From the NCBI RefSeq assembly GCF_014982715.1, contig NZ_JADCJY010000001.1, positions 186,001 to 250,000 of the forward strand: a stretch of DNA of 64,000 bases, in the 5' to 3' direction. The notes below the pieces were generated by a model. The model did not search any database. It saw only the letters and a list, made by a program, of their open reading frames with translations, and was not told where the DNA came from. How positions within the stretch are numbered: position 1 is the first letter of the stretch; the number at the start of each line of letters is the position of its first letter. The position numbers and the translations under genes were made by a program. This document shows positions 1 to 8,306 of the stretch, piece by piece. Source of the DNA: Gallalistipes aquisgranensis (lineage in GTDB: Bacteria; Bacteroidota; Bacteroidia; Bacteroidales; Rikenellaceae).

Positions 1-140
1 CGACAGGGGTGAAACCGTAAGAAAACGGATTCGGCGGATCGTATCATCCCGTGTCCGTTGTCCGGCAGCGCGGGCTCCCGGTGTGTCTGAAATCCGCCGG
101 AAGTTCTTTCCCGGCCGCGTAGCCTGCGGGTGCCGGGGCG
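1..140. other. window-edge intergenic segment, no gene seen
   Basis: I see no convincing coding frame, RNA gene or strong terminator in these bases. They lie downstream of the minus-strand ohr gene, so a terminator for the copA-copZ-ohr run would be expected here or beyond the window edge. Only short imperfect GC-rich inverted repeats are visible. Confidence 0.5.
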
Positions 141-563
141 TCAGTCGGTACTGACTGCCGTGGTCACTTCGATGTTGCCGCGTGTGGCGTTGGAGTAGGG
201 GCAGATATGGTGGGCCTGTTCGGCCAGTTTTTCCGCCTCGTCCTTCGTGATCCCGGGAACATAAACGTCGAGTTTTACGGCCAGCATGAAGCCGCCGCTG
301 TCGTTCTTGCCGATGCTCACCGACGCGGTCACCGATGTGGTGCCCGTTTTGACGCGGGCGAGCCGCACGGCCAGGTTCAGCGCCCCGTTGTAGCAGGCGG
401 CATAGCCCGCCGCGAAAAGCTGTTCGGGATTCGTGAAGCGTCCCCCTTGTCCGCCCATGGCGCCCGGGGTGTGCAGATCGAGGTCGAGCACTCCGTCCGA
501 AGTGCTCACGTGGCCGTCCCGGCCTCCGGTGGCCGTGGCCACCGCCGTGTAGATTGCTTCCAT
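141..563 (-). CDS. ohr: organic hydroperoxide resistance protein (Ohr/OsmC family)
   Basis: A 140-residue Ohr-type thiol peroxidase that reduces organic and lipid hydroperoxides to alcohols in the cytoplasm, in most bacteria using lipoylated proteins as reductant. The two reactive cysteines are visible as Cys57 (context GYAACYNGAL) and Cys121 (context HHICPYSNATRGN). Arg15 and Glu47, which tune the peroxidatic cysteine in the family, also appear to be present. Length and motif order match Ohr rather than the longer OsmC. It is the last gene of a minus-strand run after copA and copZ, with a 44-base gap to the latter. That placement suggests peroxide defence coupled to copper stress, which is inference. 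No OhrR-type regulator is visible nearby. Confidence 0.93.
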   Translation of the reverse strand: MEAIYTAVATATGGRDGHVSTSDGVLDLDLHTPGAMGGQGGRFTNPEQLFAAGYAACYNGALNLAVRLARVKTGTTSVTASVSIGKNDSGGFMLAVKLDVYVPGITKDEAEKLAEQAHHICPYSNATRGNIEVTTAVSTD

Positions 564-607
564 GATGTTTTGTTTTTTATGTTTCCCTGCCGTTCGGAAG
601 GAAGTTC

Positions 608-817
608 CTATTCGATCGGTTCGGCTTTGTAGCCCGACTGCCGGACGGTTTCGACGATCGTTTCCGTCGGTACGTCGGCGGTTACGGTCAGTATTTTATC
701 CCCCGAGTCAAGGTTGACCGACCACTGGCCGGGTTCCATGATCCGGTTGAGGTGTTCTCCGATCCGGGCGACGCATCCGCCGCATTTGGCGTTGGTTTTG
801 AATTTCTTGGCGTTCAT
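608..817 (-). CDS. copZ: copper chaperone / heavy-metal-associated (HMA) domain protein
   Basis: A 69-residue single-domain protein with the ferredoxin-like HMA fold. The metal-binding CxxC is at Cys12-Cys15 (context NAKCGGCV), and the length is typical of CopZ/Atx1-type chaperones that hand Cu(I) to a P-type ATPase in the cytoplasm. The usual methionine two residues before the first cysteine is replaced (NAKC instead of MxC), which is a variation within the family. It lies 13 bases downstream of copA, so the two are almost certainly co-transcribed. The C-terminal GYKAEPIE region matches the GY..E ending of HMA domains. Copper is inferred from the neighbour; zinc or another soft metal is less likely. 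Confidence 0.88.
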   Translation of the reverse strand: MNAKKFKTNAKCGGCVARIGEHLNRIMEPGQWSVNLDSGDKILTVTADVPTETIVETVRQSGYKAEPIE

Positions 818-830
818 ATCGTTTTTCTGT

Positions 831-3053
831 TTAGAATTTTTTCCATTTGAGCCGCAGGCTGTTCATCACCACGGAGACGGAGCTGAAGGCCATCGCCGCG
901 CTGGCGAGCATCGGGTTGAGCAGCACGCCCCACAGGGGAAAGAGCACGCCGGCCGCTACGGGAATCCCGATCACGTTGTAGATGAAGGCCCAGAAGAGGT
1001 TCTGGCGGATTAGCCGTACCGTGCTTTTCGAGAGCGTGTAGGCCTTGGGCAGCAGCACGAGGTCGGAGTTCATCAGCGTGACCATCGCCACTTCCATTGC
1101 AATATCCGTACCTTTTCCCATCGCCACGCTCACGTCGGCCCGGGCCAGCGCCTGCGAGTCGTTGATGCCGTCGCCGACCATCGCTACCACCTTGCCCTCC
1201 TGTTGCAGACGGCGGATGTACTCCTCCTTGTCCGAGGGGAGCACTTCGGCCTGGTAGTGGTCAATCCCCACCTCGCCCGCGATCCATGCGGCGGCGTACT
1301 TGTTGTCGCCGGTGAGCATGTGCACCTCGATGCGGAGCTTGCGCAGGGCGGCCACGGCCTCGAAGGAGGTGGGCTTCACCCGGTCGCTCACGGCTCCCAG
1401 GGCGATCAGCCGGTCGCCCGTCCCGAAGAAGACGGTGCTTGCTCCCTGCATCTGGAACCGTTCGATGTGGGTCGAGGTCTCGGGCGAAGGGGTTACGCCG
1501 TAGGTCTCCAGCATCCGGTTGCTGCCGATCCAGTAGCGCAGGCCCTCGTGTTCGAAGACGATTCCCTGTCCCGTGACGCTCTCGAAAGAGCGGATGCCGG
1601 CGTTCGTGGCTCCGTTTTCGAGCAGATACTCCGCGACGGCCCCGCCCAGCGGGTGTTCCGATTTGAGTTCGGCCGTATAGACCAGGTCGCGGTAGCGGGC
1701 GATCCGTTCGGGGTCCTCTTCGAGCCATATCCACCGCGTGACCGAGGGGTGTCCTTCGGTGAGCGTTCCCGTCTTGTCGAGTACTACGGCCGTGACGTTA
1801 CAGAGCTGTTCGAGGGCGGCGGCGTCCTTGATGAGTATCTGGTGTTCGGCTCCCTTGCCGATGCCTACCATAAGGGCGGTCGGCGTGGCCAGCCCCAATG
1901 CGCAGGGGCAGGCGATCACCAGCACCGAGACGGCCGAGAGCACGGCGTAGGAGATGTCCTCCCAGCCCCCGATCGCCAGCCACAGCACGAGGGTGAGCAG
2001 GGCGATCGCCAGCACCGAGGGGACGAACACCGAGGCGATCCGGTCGGCGATCCGCTGCACGGGGGCCTTGCTGCCCTGAGCCTGCTGCACCAGGGCGATG
2101 ATGCGGGCCAGCACCGTGTCGGCGCCCACTTTGACCGCCTCCATGGTGAACGATCCGCGCTGGTTGATCGTGCCGGCCAGCACGCTCGCTCCCGGTTTCT
2201 TGCCCACGGGCATCGGTTCGCCGCTGATCATGCTTTCGTCCACGAACGAACTCCCTTCGCGCAGGATGCCGTCCACGGGAATTTTTTCGCCCGGGCGCAC
2301 GCTCACGATGTCGCCGGGACGCAGCGCGGCGATCGGCAGTTCCGTCTCCTGTCCGTCCCGGACGACGCGGGCCGTGGGCGGCTGCAGGCCCATCAATTTG
2401 CGGATGGCCGTGGAGGTGTTGCCTTTGGCCCGCTCCTCCATCAGCTTGCCCAGCAGGACGAAGGCGATGATGACGCAGGCGGCTTCGTAGTAGACGTGGG
2501 GTTCCAGCCCGCGAAGGTACCAGAATTGGGGAAACAGCGTGTTGAAAAGGCTGAACAGAAAGGCGATCGCCGTGCTCAGCGCCACCAGCGTGTCCATGTT
2601 GGCGCTTCCGTGCAGGGCCTGCCGCCATCCGTTCACGTAGAATGTCCGTCCGAAGACGAAGACCACCGGCAGCGACAGCGCGAGCATGATCCAGGTGCCG
2701 CCCGGAATGTCCATGAAAAACATGGCGAGCACCAGTACGGGCAGCGAAAAGAGCCATGCCCCCAGCGTGGAGCGTTTCAGGGCGAGGTAGTGTTGCCGCT
2801 GGGCCTCTTCCTGCCGGCGCACGGGGTCGTCCGTCTCGACGATCAGATCGTAGCCGATGGCCTGCACGGCTTCGCGCATCTTCGCGGGGGTGATCCGGTC
2901 GGGATCGAACGTGACCTGGAGCGTTCCGGCCGCGAAATTTACCGAAGCGGACGTTACGCCCGGAAGTTCCCGCACGAGGTTCTCCACGTTCATGGCGCAG
3001 ACGGCGCAACTCATATCCAGAACGGGATAATTCTTCGTAATTTGTTGTCCCAT
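831..3053 (-). CDS. copA: copper-translocating P1B-type ATPase
   Basis: A 740-residue heavy-metal P-type ATPase that exports Cu(I) across the cytoplasmic membrane. Visible motifs: one N-terminal HMA domain with MSCAVC (Cys16, Cys19); the actuator-domain motif SGEP (about residue 277); the intramembrane metal site CPC at residues 382-384; the phosphorylated aspartate in DKTGT (Asp426); the P1B marker SEHPLG (His467-Pro468); and the hinge motif GDGIND at 627-632. The C-terminal membrane segments carry the conserved asparagine, tyrosine and methionine/serine residues seen in Cu(I) pumps (YN in the penultimate helix, MxxSS in the last). The frame stays open 40 codons upstream, but the start at 3053 fits best because the HMA domain begins directly after it and the extension overlaps promoter-like DNA and the galM terminator. 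First gene of copA-copZ-ohr. Confidence 0.95.
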   Translation of the reverse strand: MGQQITKNYPVLDMSCAVCAMNVENLVRELPGVTSASVNFAAGTLQVTFDPDRITPAKMREAVQAIGYDLIVETDDPVRRQEEAQRQHYLALKRSTLGAWLFSLPVLVLAMFFMDIPGGTWIMLALSLPVVFVFGRTFYVNGWRQALHGSANMDTLVALSTAIAFLFSLFNTLFPQFWYLRGLEPHVYYEAACVIIAFVLLGKLMEERAKGNTSTAIRKLMGLQPPTARVVRDGQETELPIAALRPGDIVSVRPGEKIPVDGILREGSSFVDESMISGEPMPVGKKPGASVLAGTINQRGSFTMEAVKVGADTVLARIIALVQQAQGSKAPVQRIADRIASVFVPSVLAIALLTLVLWLAIGGWEDISYAVLSAVSVLVIACPCALGLATPTALMVGIGKGAEHQILIKDAAALEQLCNVTAVVLDKTGTLTEGHPSVTRWIWLEEDPERIARYRDLVYTAELKSEHPLGGAVAEYLLENGATNAGIRSFESVTGQGIVFEHEGLRYWIGSNRMLETYGVTPSPETSTHIERFQMQGASTVFFGTGDRLIALGAVSDRVKPTSFEAVAALRKLRIEVHMLTGDNKYAAAWIAGEVGIDHYQAEVLPSDKEEYIRRLQQEGKVVAMVGDGINDSQALARADVSVAMGKGTDIAMEVAMVTLMNSDLVLLPKAYTLSKSTVRLIRQNLFWAFIYNVIGIPVAAGVLFPLWGVLLNPMLASAAMAFSSVSVVMNSLRLKWKKF

Positions 3054-3096
3054 AGTATTTAATCTCTTTTCACCGACAGGTCTTACTGCATAAACA

Positions 3097-3110
3097 GTAC
3101 CTAAAGGTAC
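3097..3110 (-). promoter_or_regulatory. perfect 14-base palindrome over the predicted copA -7 box (possible operator)
   Basis: The sequence GTACCTAAAGGTAC is a perfect inverted repeat (6-base arms, 2-base centre), 44 bases upstream of the copA start. Read on the minus strand it includes TACCTTTA (3102-3109), one mismatch from the Bacteroidota -7 consensus TAnnTTTG. A dyad overlapping a core promoter element is a common arrangement for a repressor operator. No regulator gene lies nearby, so the operator role is inference. Confidence 0.45.
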
Positions 3111-3140
3111 ACAATTCCGGATGAAATTGAAAAGCAAAAA

Positions 3141-3163
3141 GCGGCATTCTTTCGGAATGCCGC
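3141..3163 (-). terminator. intrinsic terminator downstream of galM
   Basis: A 9-base perfect stem (arms 3141-3149 and 3155-3163, loop of 5) lies 28 bases past the stop of the minus-strand epimerase gene. On the minus strand the stem is followed by a T-rich stretch (TTTTTGCTTTTC), as expected for an intrinsic terminator that isolates galM from the copA operon. Confidence 0.75.
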
Positions 3164-3191
3164 CTGAAAACAATGCCGGAACGGGTCCGGA

Positions 3192-4331
3192 TCACTCCTC
3201 CACGGAGAATTTGTAGATGCACCGGCTGGTGAACGTCTCCCCGGGCCGGAGCACGGAGGAGGGCCACTGCGGCTTGTTGGCGCTGTCGGGGAATTTCTGC
3301 GATTCGAGACAAGCGGCGCAGTAGCGGTTGTAGACGATCCCCTTTTTGCCCGTCACCGTGCCGTTGAGGGAGCCTCCGGCATAGAATTGCAGGGCCGGTT
3401 CGGTGGTATAGACATCGAGCCGGATACCGCTGTGGGGCGAGTACATCGAGGCGCAGGGCCGGCCGGCATCGCCCGGGGCGTTCAGGGCCCAGGTCTGGTC
3501 GTAACCGCCGCCGTAACGCAGCTGGTCGTTCTCCTCGCCCATCCGTGCTCCGATGGCGGCCGGCGTGCGGAAGTCCATCGGGGTGCCCTCCACCGGAACC
3601 AGCTCGCCCGTGGTGAGGCAGGTGCTGTCGATCGGGGCGAAACGGTCGGCGTCGATCCACACCACATATTCCGTGTTGAGGCGGTTCGGGTCGCCGTCCA
3701 GGTTGAAGAAGGAGTGGTTGGTCATGTTGACGATCGTGGTCTTGTCCGTCGTTCCCTCGTAGAGGATGTCCACCGCGTTGTCATCGGTAAGGGTGTAGGT
3801 CACCGTCACGTCGAAATTGCCGGGATAGCCGCACTCGCCGTCTGCCGCACGGTAGCTGAAGGCCACCTGCGAAGGGCTTTTCTGCACGGCGTCGAAGACG
3901 CGCGTATGGAAGCCGTCCGGTCCGGAGTGCATGCTGTGTCCGTTGTTGTTGACCGGGAATTCGTACTCCTTCCCGTCGATGACGGCCTTCCCGTGGGCGA
4001 TACGGCCTGCGTAGCGGCCGATCGAGGCACCCATGTTGTTGCGGGCGGCCAGATAGGCCCCGATCGAATCGAAGCCGAGCACCACGTCCTTCATGTCGCC
4101 CTTGCGGTCGGGCACCCACACCGAGACGATGCGGGCTCCGTAGTTGCTCAGGCACACCTCCATGCCGGCGGCGTTTTTGAGGATATAGAGGTCGGTGGGC
4201 TTGCCGTCCACCACGGTGCGGAATTTGGCCCGGTCGAGCCCGGATTCGGAGATTTCCGCCTCTCTGTTTCCCGCACAGGAGACGGCGAGGGCCGCACAGA
4301 GGATCGCGGCGGCCGGCAGGATACGCTTCAT
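3192..4331 (-). CDS. galM: aldose 1-epimerase (mutarotase), predicted lipoprotein
   Basis: A 379-residue GalM-family mutarotase that interconverts alpha and beta anomers of aldoses such as galactose or glucose. Family landmarks visible: NYGARIVSVWVPDR near the N-terminus, GRYAGRIAHG, NNNGHSMHSGPDGFH (substrate-binding His), the NHSFFNLDG motif with its histidine, and the C-terminal ESQKFPDS with the catalytic glutamate region. The start at 4331 gives a clear signal peptide ending in a lipobox (LAVSC, Cys20), so the enzyme should be membrane-anchored and act in the periplasm on incoming sugars. The frame is open much further upstream, across and opposite the MATE gene, but that part has no protein character. 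Divergent from the MATE gene with its own promoter. Confidence 0.93.
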   Translation of the reverse strand: MKRILPAAAILCAALAVSCAGNREAEISESGLDRAKFRTVVDGKPTDLYILKNAAGMEVCLSNYGARIVSVWVPDRKGDMKDVVLGFDSIGAYLAARNNMGASIGRYAGRIAHGKAVIDGKEYEFPVNNNGHSMHSGPDGFHTRVFDAVQKSPSQVAFSYRAADGECGYPGNFDVTVTYTLTDDNAVDILYEGTTDKTTIVNMTNHSFFNLDGDPNRLNTEYVVWIDADRFAPIDSTCLTTGELVPVEGTPMDFRTPAAIGARMGEENDQLRYGGGYDQTWALNAPGDAGRPCASMYSPHSGIRLDVYTTEPALQFYAGGSLNGTVTGKKGIVYNRYCAACLESQKFPDSANKPQWPSSVLRPGETFTSRCIYKFSVEE

Positions 4332-4360
4332 TTTGTCTGTTGGTTTTAGGGTTGTCCGCC

Positions 4361-4391
4361 CAAAAGTACGCATATTTTCGTGTAAAAACAA
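4361..4391 (-). promoter_or_regulatory. Bacteroidota-type promoter for galM
   Basis: On the minus strand a -7 box TACTTTTG (4361-4368) exactly matches TAnnTTTG. A -33 TTG (4389-4391) lies 20 bases upstream. The box is about 30 bases upstream of the galM start. Confidence 0.7.
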
Positions 4392-4398
4392 TCGGATA

Positions 4399-4428
4399 TT
4401 GTTCCTAACGGAAAAAATGCTACCTTTG
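4399..4428 (+). promoter_or_regulatory. Bacteroidota-type promoter for the MATE gene
   Basis: A -33 TTG (4399-4401) is followed after 19 bases by a -7 box TACCTTTG (4421-4428), a full match to TAnnTTTG. It lies 50 bases upstream of the MATE start and overlaps the divergent galM promoter region by a few tens of bases. Confidence 0.75.
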
Positions 4429-4478
4429 CAACCCTTTTCCCGGGACAGCGGGTGAATCCGATAAATGTAAACATTACT

Positions 4479-5804
4479 ATGAAATTCAGTTACAGGCAGA
4501 TATGGCAGATCGCCTATCCCATTCTGCTCAGTTTGCTCATGGAGAACATGATCAACCTGACCGACACCGTGTTCCTGGGACACGTGGGGGAGGTGGAACT
4601 GGGTGCCTCGGCGCTGGCCGGGGTGTACTACCTGGCGATTTTCATGCTGGCGTTCGGGTTCAGCGTGGGGGTGCAGATTCTGATCGGACGGCGCAACGGC
4701 GAGCGGCGCTATGCCGAGATCGGCTCCATTTTCCGGCAGGGGACCGTTTTCCTGCTGGCGCTGGCGGCGGTGCTCTTTTCCGTTTCGCAGTGGGCCACGC
4801 CTTATCTTCTGCGGCTGTTCATTCAGTCGGACGCTGTTTATGCGGCCACTGAAAAGTATATGGAGTGGCGGGTCTACGGCTTTTTCTTCTCGTTCGCGGC
4901 GGTCATGTTCCGGGCCTTTTTCGTGGGGATCACCCGGACCCGGGTGTTGACGGTCAACTCGATCGTCATGGTGCTTTCGAACGTGGTGCTCAACTACGTG
5001 CTGATTTTCGGAAAGTGCGGATTCCCGGAGCTGGGGATCGCCGGGGCGGCCATCGCCTCGTCGGTGGCCGAAGCCGTGTCGGTGATCTTTTTCGTGATCT
5101 ACGTCCGCACGAAGGTCGATCGGGCCAAGTACGGGTTTTCGCTGCGCGGACGCTTCGAACCCGGCCTGCTGCGGCACGTGCTGGGAGTGTCGGTCTGGAC
5201 GATGATCCAGTCGTTCGTCTCCATCAGTACGTGGTTCCTCTTTTTCCTGGCCGTGGAGCACCTGGGCGAACGGCCGCTGGCCGTCACCAACATGGTGCGC
5301 AGCATTTCGTCGCTGATGTTCATCGTGGTCAACGCCTTCGCATCGACCACCAGTTCGCTGGTGAGCAACCTGATGGGGGCCGGGCAGGCGCGGTACGTCC
5401 CCGGGACTTGTGCGTGTACCATTCGCATGTGCTATATGCTCGTGCTGCCGATCATGCTGCTCATCATGCTTTTCCCGCAGACCGTCCTGCGGCTCTATAC
5501 GGACAGCGGACCTCTGATCGGGGCTTCCGTGCCGGCATTGCTGGTGATGGCTTCTTCCTATCTGGTGAGCGTTCCCTGCTTCATCCTGTTCAATGCCGTT
5601 TCCGGCACGGGCAATACCCGTTCGGCGCTGGGCATGGAACTGGTCGCGCTGGCCGTCTATGCGGCCTATGTGGTGTGGGTCATTCTCTGTCTGCGGGCCG
5701 ACGTGGCCGTCTGCTGGACCACCGAGCATGTCTATGCCGTGGTGATGCTTTCCCTGTGCTGGCTCTATCTGAAACGGGGGCGCTGGCGCACCAAGCGCAT
5801 ATAG
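4479..5804 (+). CDS. MATE-family multidrug/toxin efflux transporter
   Basis: A 441-residue integral membrane protein with about twelve hydrophobic segments in two similar halves, the layout of MATE exporters that couple extrusion of cationic drugs or metabolites to Na+ or H+. Family signatures include the first-helix region IAYPILLSLLMENMINLTDTVFLGHVG and the repeated ALAG/NMVRSISSL elements that line the central cleft. An upstream GTG at 4452 would add nine residues before the first helix. The ATG at 4479 is preferred because the MATE core begins there. The substrate cannot be told from sequence. It is a single-gene unit divergent from galM. Confidence 0.9.
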   Translation: MKFSYRQIWQIAYPILLSLLMENMINLTDTVFLGHVGEVELGASALAGVYYLAIFMLAFGFSVGVQILIGRRNGERRYAEIGSIFRQGTVFLLALAAVLFSVSQWATPYLLRLFIQSDAVYAATEKYMEWRVYGFFFSFAAVMFRAFFVGITRTRVLTVNSIVMVLSNVVLNYVLIFGKCGFPELGIAGAAIASSVAEAVSVIFFVIYVRTKVDRAKYGFSLRGRFEPGLLRHVLGVSVWTMIQSFVSISTWFLFFLAVEHLGERPLAVTNMVRSISSLMFIVVNAFASTTSSLVSNLMGAGQARYVPGTCACTIRMCYMLVLPIMLLIMLFPQTVLRLYTDSGPLIGASVPALLVMASSYLVSVPCFILFNAVSGTGNTRSALGMELVALAVYAAYVVWVILCLRADVAVCWTTEHVYAVVMLSLCWLYLKRGRWRTKRI

Positions 5805-5883
5805 GAGCGGTTCCCTTTCCCGGATTCCTCTGCGGGCCGAGGCTGGAACCTGTGGAGAGCGGCCCCGTTTCTTCCGGCGTATC

Positions 5884-6603
5884 CTATTCCACTTCCGGAA
5901 CTTCGATCAGCAGGATGCGGGCGTCGCCGACGGCGTAGATTTCGAACGAATCCGTTCCGCTGATCCCGAGCCCGTCGCGGTGCGAGAGATCGGTGCCCGC
6001 TATGTTCGCCTCTCCTTCGATCAGGAAGGCATAGACCCCGTAGCTGTCTCCCGATTTCATCGTATAGACCGTTCGGGTGTCCCGGTCCATCTCGGCCAGC
6101 GAGAACCATGCCTGCTGGTGAATCCACAGTCCATGTCCGTCGCCGGGATAGGGCGAGACGACGGTGCATATCTCCCCGCGGCGCACAAGGCCGGCGACGG
6201 CGGCATTCTCGTACCGCGGCGAAAGGTTCCGTCGGTCGGGAATGACCCATATCTGGAGCAGTTCGGCGGGCGTGTCTCCCTTTTCGGCGTATTCGCTGTG
6301 ATGGATGCCCGTACCGGCCGTCATCACCTGTATCTCGCCCGGGCGGATGGCCGAGGCGTGTCCCATGCTGTCCTCGTGTTCCAGCGTGCCGTGCAGGGGG
6401 ACCGTGACGATCTCCATGTCGCGGTGGGGGTGCATGCCGAATCCCGTGCCGGGAGCCACCACGTCGTCGTTCAGTACGCGCAGCGCCCCGAAATTGACCC
6501 GGGCGGGATCGTAGTAGTTGGCGAAGCTGAACGTGTGGTAGGTTTGCAGCCAGCCGTGGTCGAAGTGGCCGCGCGTGGCGGCTTTGTGCAGGATTGTTTC
6601 CAT
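5884..6603 (-). CDS. pirin-family bicupin protein
   Basis: A 239-residue pirin. The N-terminal cupin holds the metal-binding residues, seen in GFGMHPHRDMEIVT (His-x-His) and GTGIHHSEY, with the glutamate in the second cupin motif. Bacterial pirins of this YhhW type are Fe- or Ni-dependent; some have quercetin 2,3-dioxygenase activity, and the biological role is usually unknown. The start at 6603 (METILHK) was chosen over a site 11 codons upstream because homologues begin at this methionine. It follows mutY by 57 bases on the same strand and may be co-transcribed. Confidence 0.88.
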   Translation of the reverse strand: METILHKAATRGHFDHGWLQTYHTFSFANYYDPARVNFGALRVLNDDVVAPGTGFGMHPHRDMEIVTVPLHGTLEHEDSMGHASAIRPGEIQVMTAGTGIHHSEYAEKGDTPAELLQIWVIPDRRNLSPRYENAAVAGLVRRGEICTVVSPYPGDGHGLWIHQQAWFSLAEMDRDTRTVYTMKSGDSYGVYAFLIEGEANIAGTDLSHRDGLGISGTDSFEIYAVGDARILLIEVPEVE

Positions 6604-6660
6604 CGTGTGATTCCGTTTTTTACGGAGTACCGGCAAATTGCCTGCCGGAATCGCTTCTCC

Positions 6661-7749
6661 TTATCCGAGGGTTTCGAAATAACGGTCGAGCAGCCGGGGC
6701 ACCGCCCGTTCGCCGGGACCGGGTCCCTCGGTGAGAACGAAGGCGCGGAGCGGAGCGGGCAGCTCCTTTCCTGGAATCTCCAGCCGCCATACGCAGGCGT
6801 GGATCGTGCGGTGCGAGAGCTGATGCGGGGGCATCCGTGTCGCACCCAGCAGGCGGAACTCCTCCCGGCCGGGGAACCACTCCCCGAACCGGGGCGTGCG
6901 GATCACCTCGTCCCATCCGGCGGGGGAACCGGTTTCGATCAGGGGAAATTCGTAGAGACCGTTCCAGATGTCGCCGGCCCCGCGGCGGGAGAGGAGCGTG
7001 CGGCCTCTCCAGAGGATGTGAAGATAGTTGAAATAGCGCGGGATAGGGGTGCTTTTGGCGCGTTTGACGGGGCGTTCCCCGACCGTTCCCGCGGCCAGAG
7101 CCAGACAGCGGCCGGCGAGGGGACAGGCGATGCACTCCGGAGAGGAGGGAACACAGTGCAGGGCGCCGAACTCCATGAGGGCCTGGTTGTGCATTCCCGG
7201 CTGCCGGGGATCGAGCAGTTCGGCGGCCAGCGAGGCGAAAGCACGCCTGCCGCGGCCCTCGTCGACGGGAAGCGCCAGGTCGAAGAGCCGGGAGAGCACC
7301 CGGTAGACGTTGCCGTCCACCGTGGCGTGGGGCAGTCCGAATGCGATGGAGCAGATCGCCGCCGCCGTATAGTCGCCTACGCCCGGCAGGGCCCGCACTT
7401 CCGGGTAGGTGTGTGGAAACCGGCCCCCGTGTTCCCGGACGATCCGCCGGGCGGCGGCGTGCAGGTTCCGGGCCCGGCTGTAATAGCCGAGCCCCTGCCA
7501 TAACCGGAGCACCTCGTCTTCGGGGGCGGCGGCCAGCGCGGCGGGATCGGGAAAACGGCCGGTGAAGCGCAGGTAATAGCCGAGCCCCTGTGCCACGCGG
7601 GTCTGCTGGAGAATCACCTCGGATATCCAGATGCGGTATGGGTCGCGGGTCTCTCGCCAGGGGAGTTCCCTGCGGTTGCGGCCGTACCACTCGACCAGCG
7701 TGGCGCTGATCTCCCGTAAGGAGGCGGCGGTGTCGGGGCAGACGGACAT
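6661..7749 (-). CDS. mutY: A/G-specific adenine glycosylase
   Basis: A 362-residue MutY that removes adenine mispaired with 8-oxoguanine. The helix-hairpin-helix glycosylase domain contains the catalytic glutamate (Glu44 in SEVILQQT) and the conserved aspartate (Asp145 in VDGNVYR). The [4Fe-4S] cluster ligands are Cys199, Cys206, Cys209 and Cys215, spaced C-x6-C-x2-C-x5-C as in the family. The C-terminal third is the NUDIX-like 8-oxoG recognition domain (WNGLYEFP, then HQLSHRTIHA). It starts 9 bases after the SMR gene stop, so the two are very likely one transcript, although the functions are unrelated. Confidence 0.96.
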   Translation of the reverse strand: MSVCPDTAASLREISATLVEWYGRNRRELPWRETRDPYRIWISEVILQQTRVAQGLGYYLRFTGRFPDPAALAAAPEDEVLRLWQGLGYYSRARNLHAAARRIVREHGGRFPHTYPEVRALPGVGDYTAAAICSIAFGLPHATVDGNVYRVLSRLFDLALPVDEGRGRRAFASLAAELLDPRQPGMHNQALMEFGALHCVPSSPECIACPLAGRCLALAAGTVGERPVKRAKSTPIPRYFNYLHILWRGRTLLSRRGAGDIWNGLYEFPLIETGSPAGWDEVIRTPRFGEWFPGREEFRLLGATRMPPHQLSHRTIHACVWRLEIPGKELPAPLRAFVLTEGPGPGERAVPRLLDRYFETLG

Positions 7750-7758
7750 GGGCGCGGG

Positions 7759-8076
7759 TCAGGCCAGTTTGAGGCCGACGATGCCGGCGACGATGAGGAA
7801 CGCGGAGAACAGACGCCAGAAGCCGGCCGGATCGCCGAAAGCGAAGATACCGATGAAGAGGGTCCCGACGGCTCCGATTCCCGTCCAGACGGCATAGGCC
7901 GTGCCGATCGGGATGGAGCGCTGGGCCAGGTAGAGGAACAGCCCGCTCAGGGCCATCGACACGACCGACAGGGCGATGAACGCCAGGTGTCCGCGGGAGG
8001 CGGTGCCGGCCAGTTTGAATCCCAGGGGCCATCCGATCTCGAAAAGGCCGCCCAATATGAGGTATATCCAACCCAT
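7759..8076 (-). CDS. gdx: small multidrug resistance (SMR) protein, Gdx/SugE guanidinium-exporter type
   Basis: A 105-residue, four-helix SMR protein. The conserved membrane glutamate of helix 1 is present (GLFEIGWPLGFK). The helix 2-3 region reads SMALSGLFLY..RSIPIGTAYAVWTGIGAVG, which matches the Gdx/SugE subgroup (guanidinium/H+ antiport) better than the EmrE drug-export subgroup. The start at 8076 gives the canonical MGWIYL beginning; an upstream methionine ten codons earlier adds a polar tail. A TATCTTTG box only 28 bases upstream leaves no room for a guanidine riboswitch, the usual control element of such genes in Firmicutes and Proteobacteria. It is first in a likely operon with mutY. 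Confidence 0.88.
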   Translation of the reverse strand: MGWIYLILGGLFEIGWPLGFKLAGTASRGHLAFIALSVVSMALSGLFLYLAQRSIPIGTAYAVWTGIGAVGTLFIGIFAFGDPAGFWRLFSAFLIVAGIVGLKLA

Positions 8077-8103
8077 GACAGGTAATTGTGAATGATCCGG
8101 AGG

Positions 8104-8111
8104 CAAAGATA
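8104..8111 (-). promoter_or_regulatory. -7 promoter box for gdx-mutY
   Basis: On the minus strand TATCTTTG is an exact TAnnTTTG match, 28 bases before the gdx start. No clear TTG was found at the expected -33 position. Confidence 0.55.
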
Positions 8112-8160
8112 GTAAAACCGGGGGAAATGGCGAAGTCGTGCGTTTTCTCCGCCGGCCCGG

Positions 8161-8190
8161 TTGTTTCTCTCCGGAAAAACGGTAATTTTG
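8161..8190 (+). promoter_or_regulatory. Bacteroidota-type promoter for the FAD oxidoreductase
   Basis: A TTG at 8161-8163 and a TAATTTTG box at 8183-8190 (exact TAnnTTTG match) are separated by 19 bases. The start codon at 8307 is about 116 bases downstream, so a long 5' leader is expected; I see no recognisable riboswitch in it. Confidence 0.65.
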
Positions 8191-8306
8191 TTACCCGGGC
8201 GGACCGGCCGGTGTCCTGTGGGGTATGCGGCCGGTCCGGGACCCGGTCTTCCGCCGGTGCGGGAAAGACATGTAACCCTAAAACCCTTGAAAAAACTGAC
8301 TCGAAG

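Noticed and set aside
139-156. Short inverted repeat GTCAGT..ACTGAC at the ohr stop codon as a possible terminator
   Set aside because: It is inside the end of the coding sequence, with only six pairs and no T run.
1203-3062. Plus-strand open frame of about 620 codons opposite copA
   Set aside because: Shadow of copA, no domain and no promoter or start-site support.
4332-5729. Long N-terminal extension of the galM frame across the MATE gene
   Set aside because: The signal peptide and lipobox fix the start at 4331; the extension is antisense to a real transporter.
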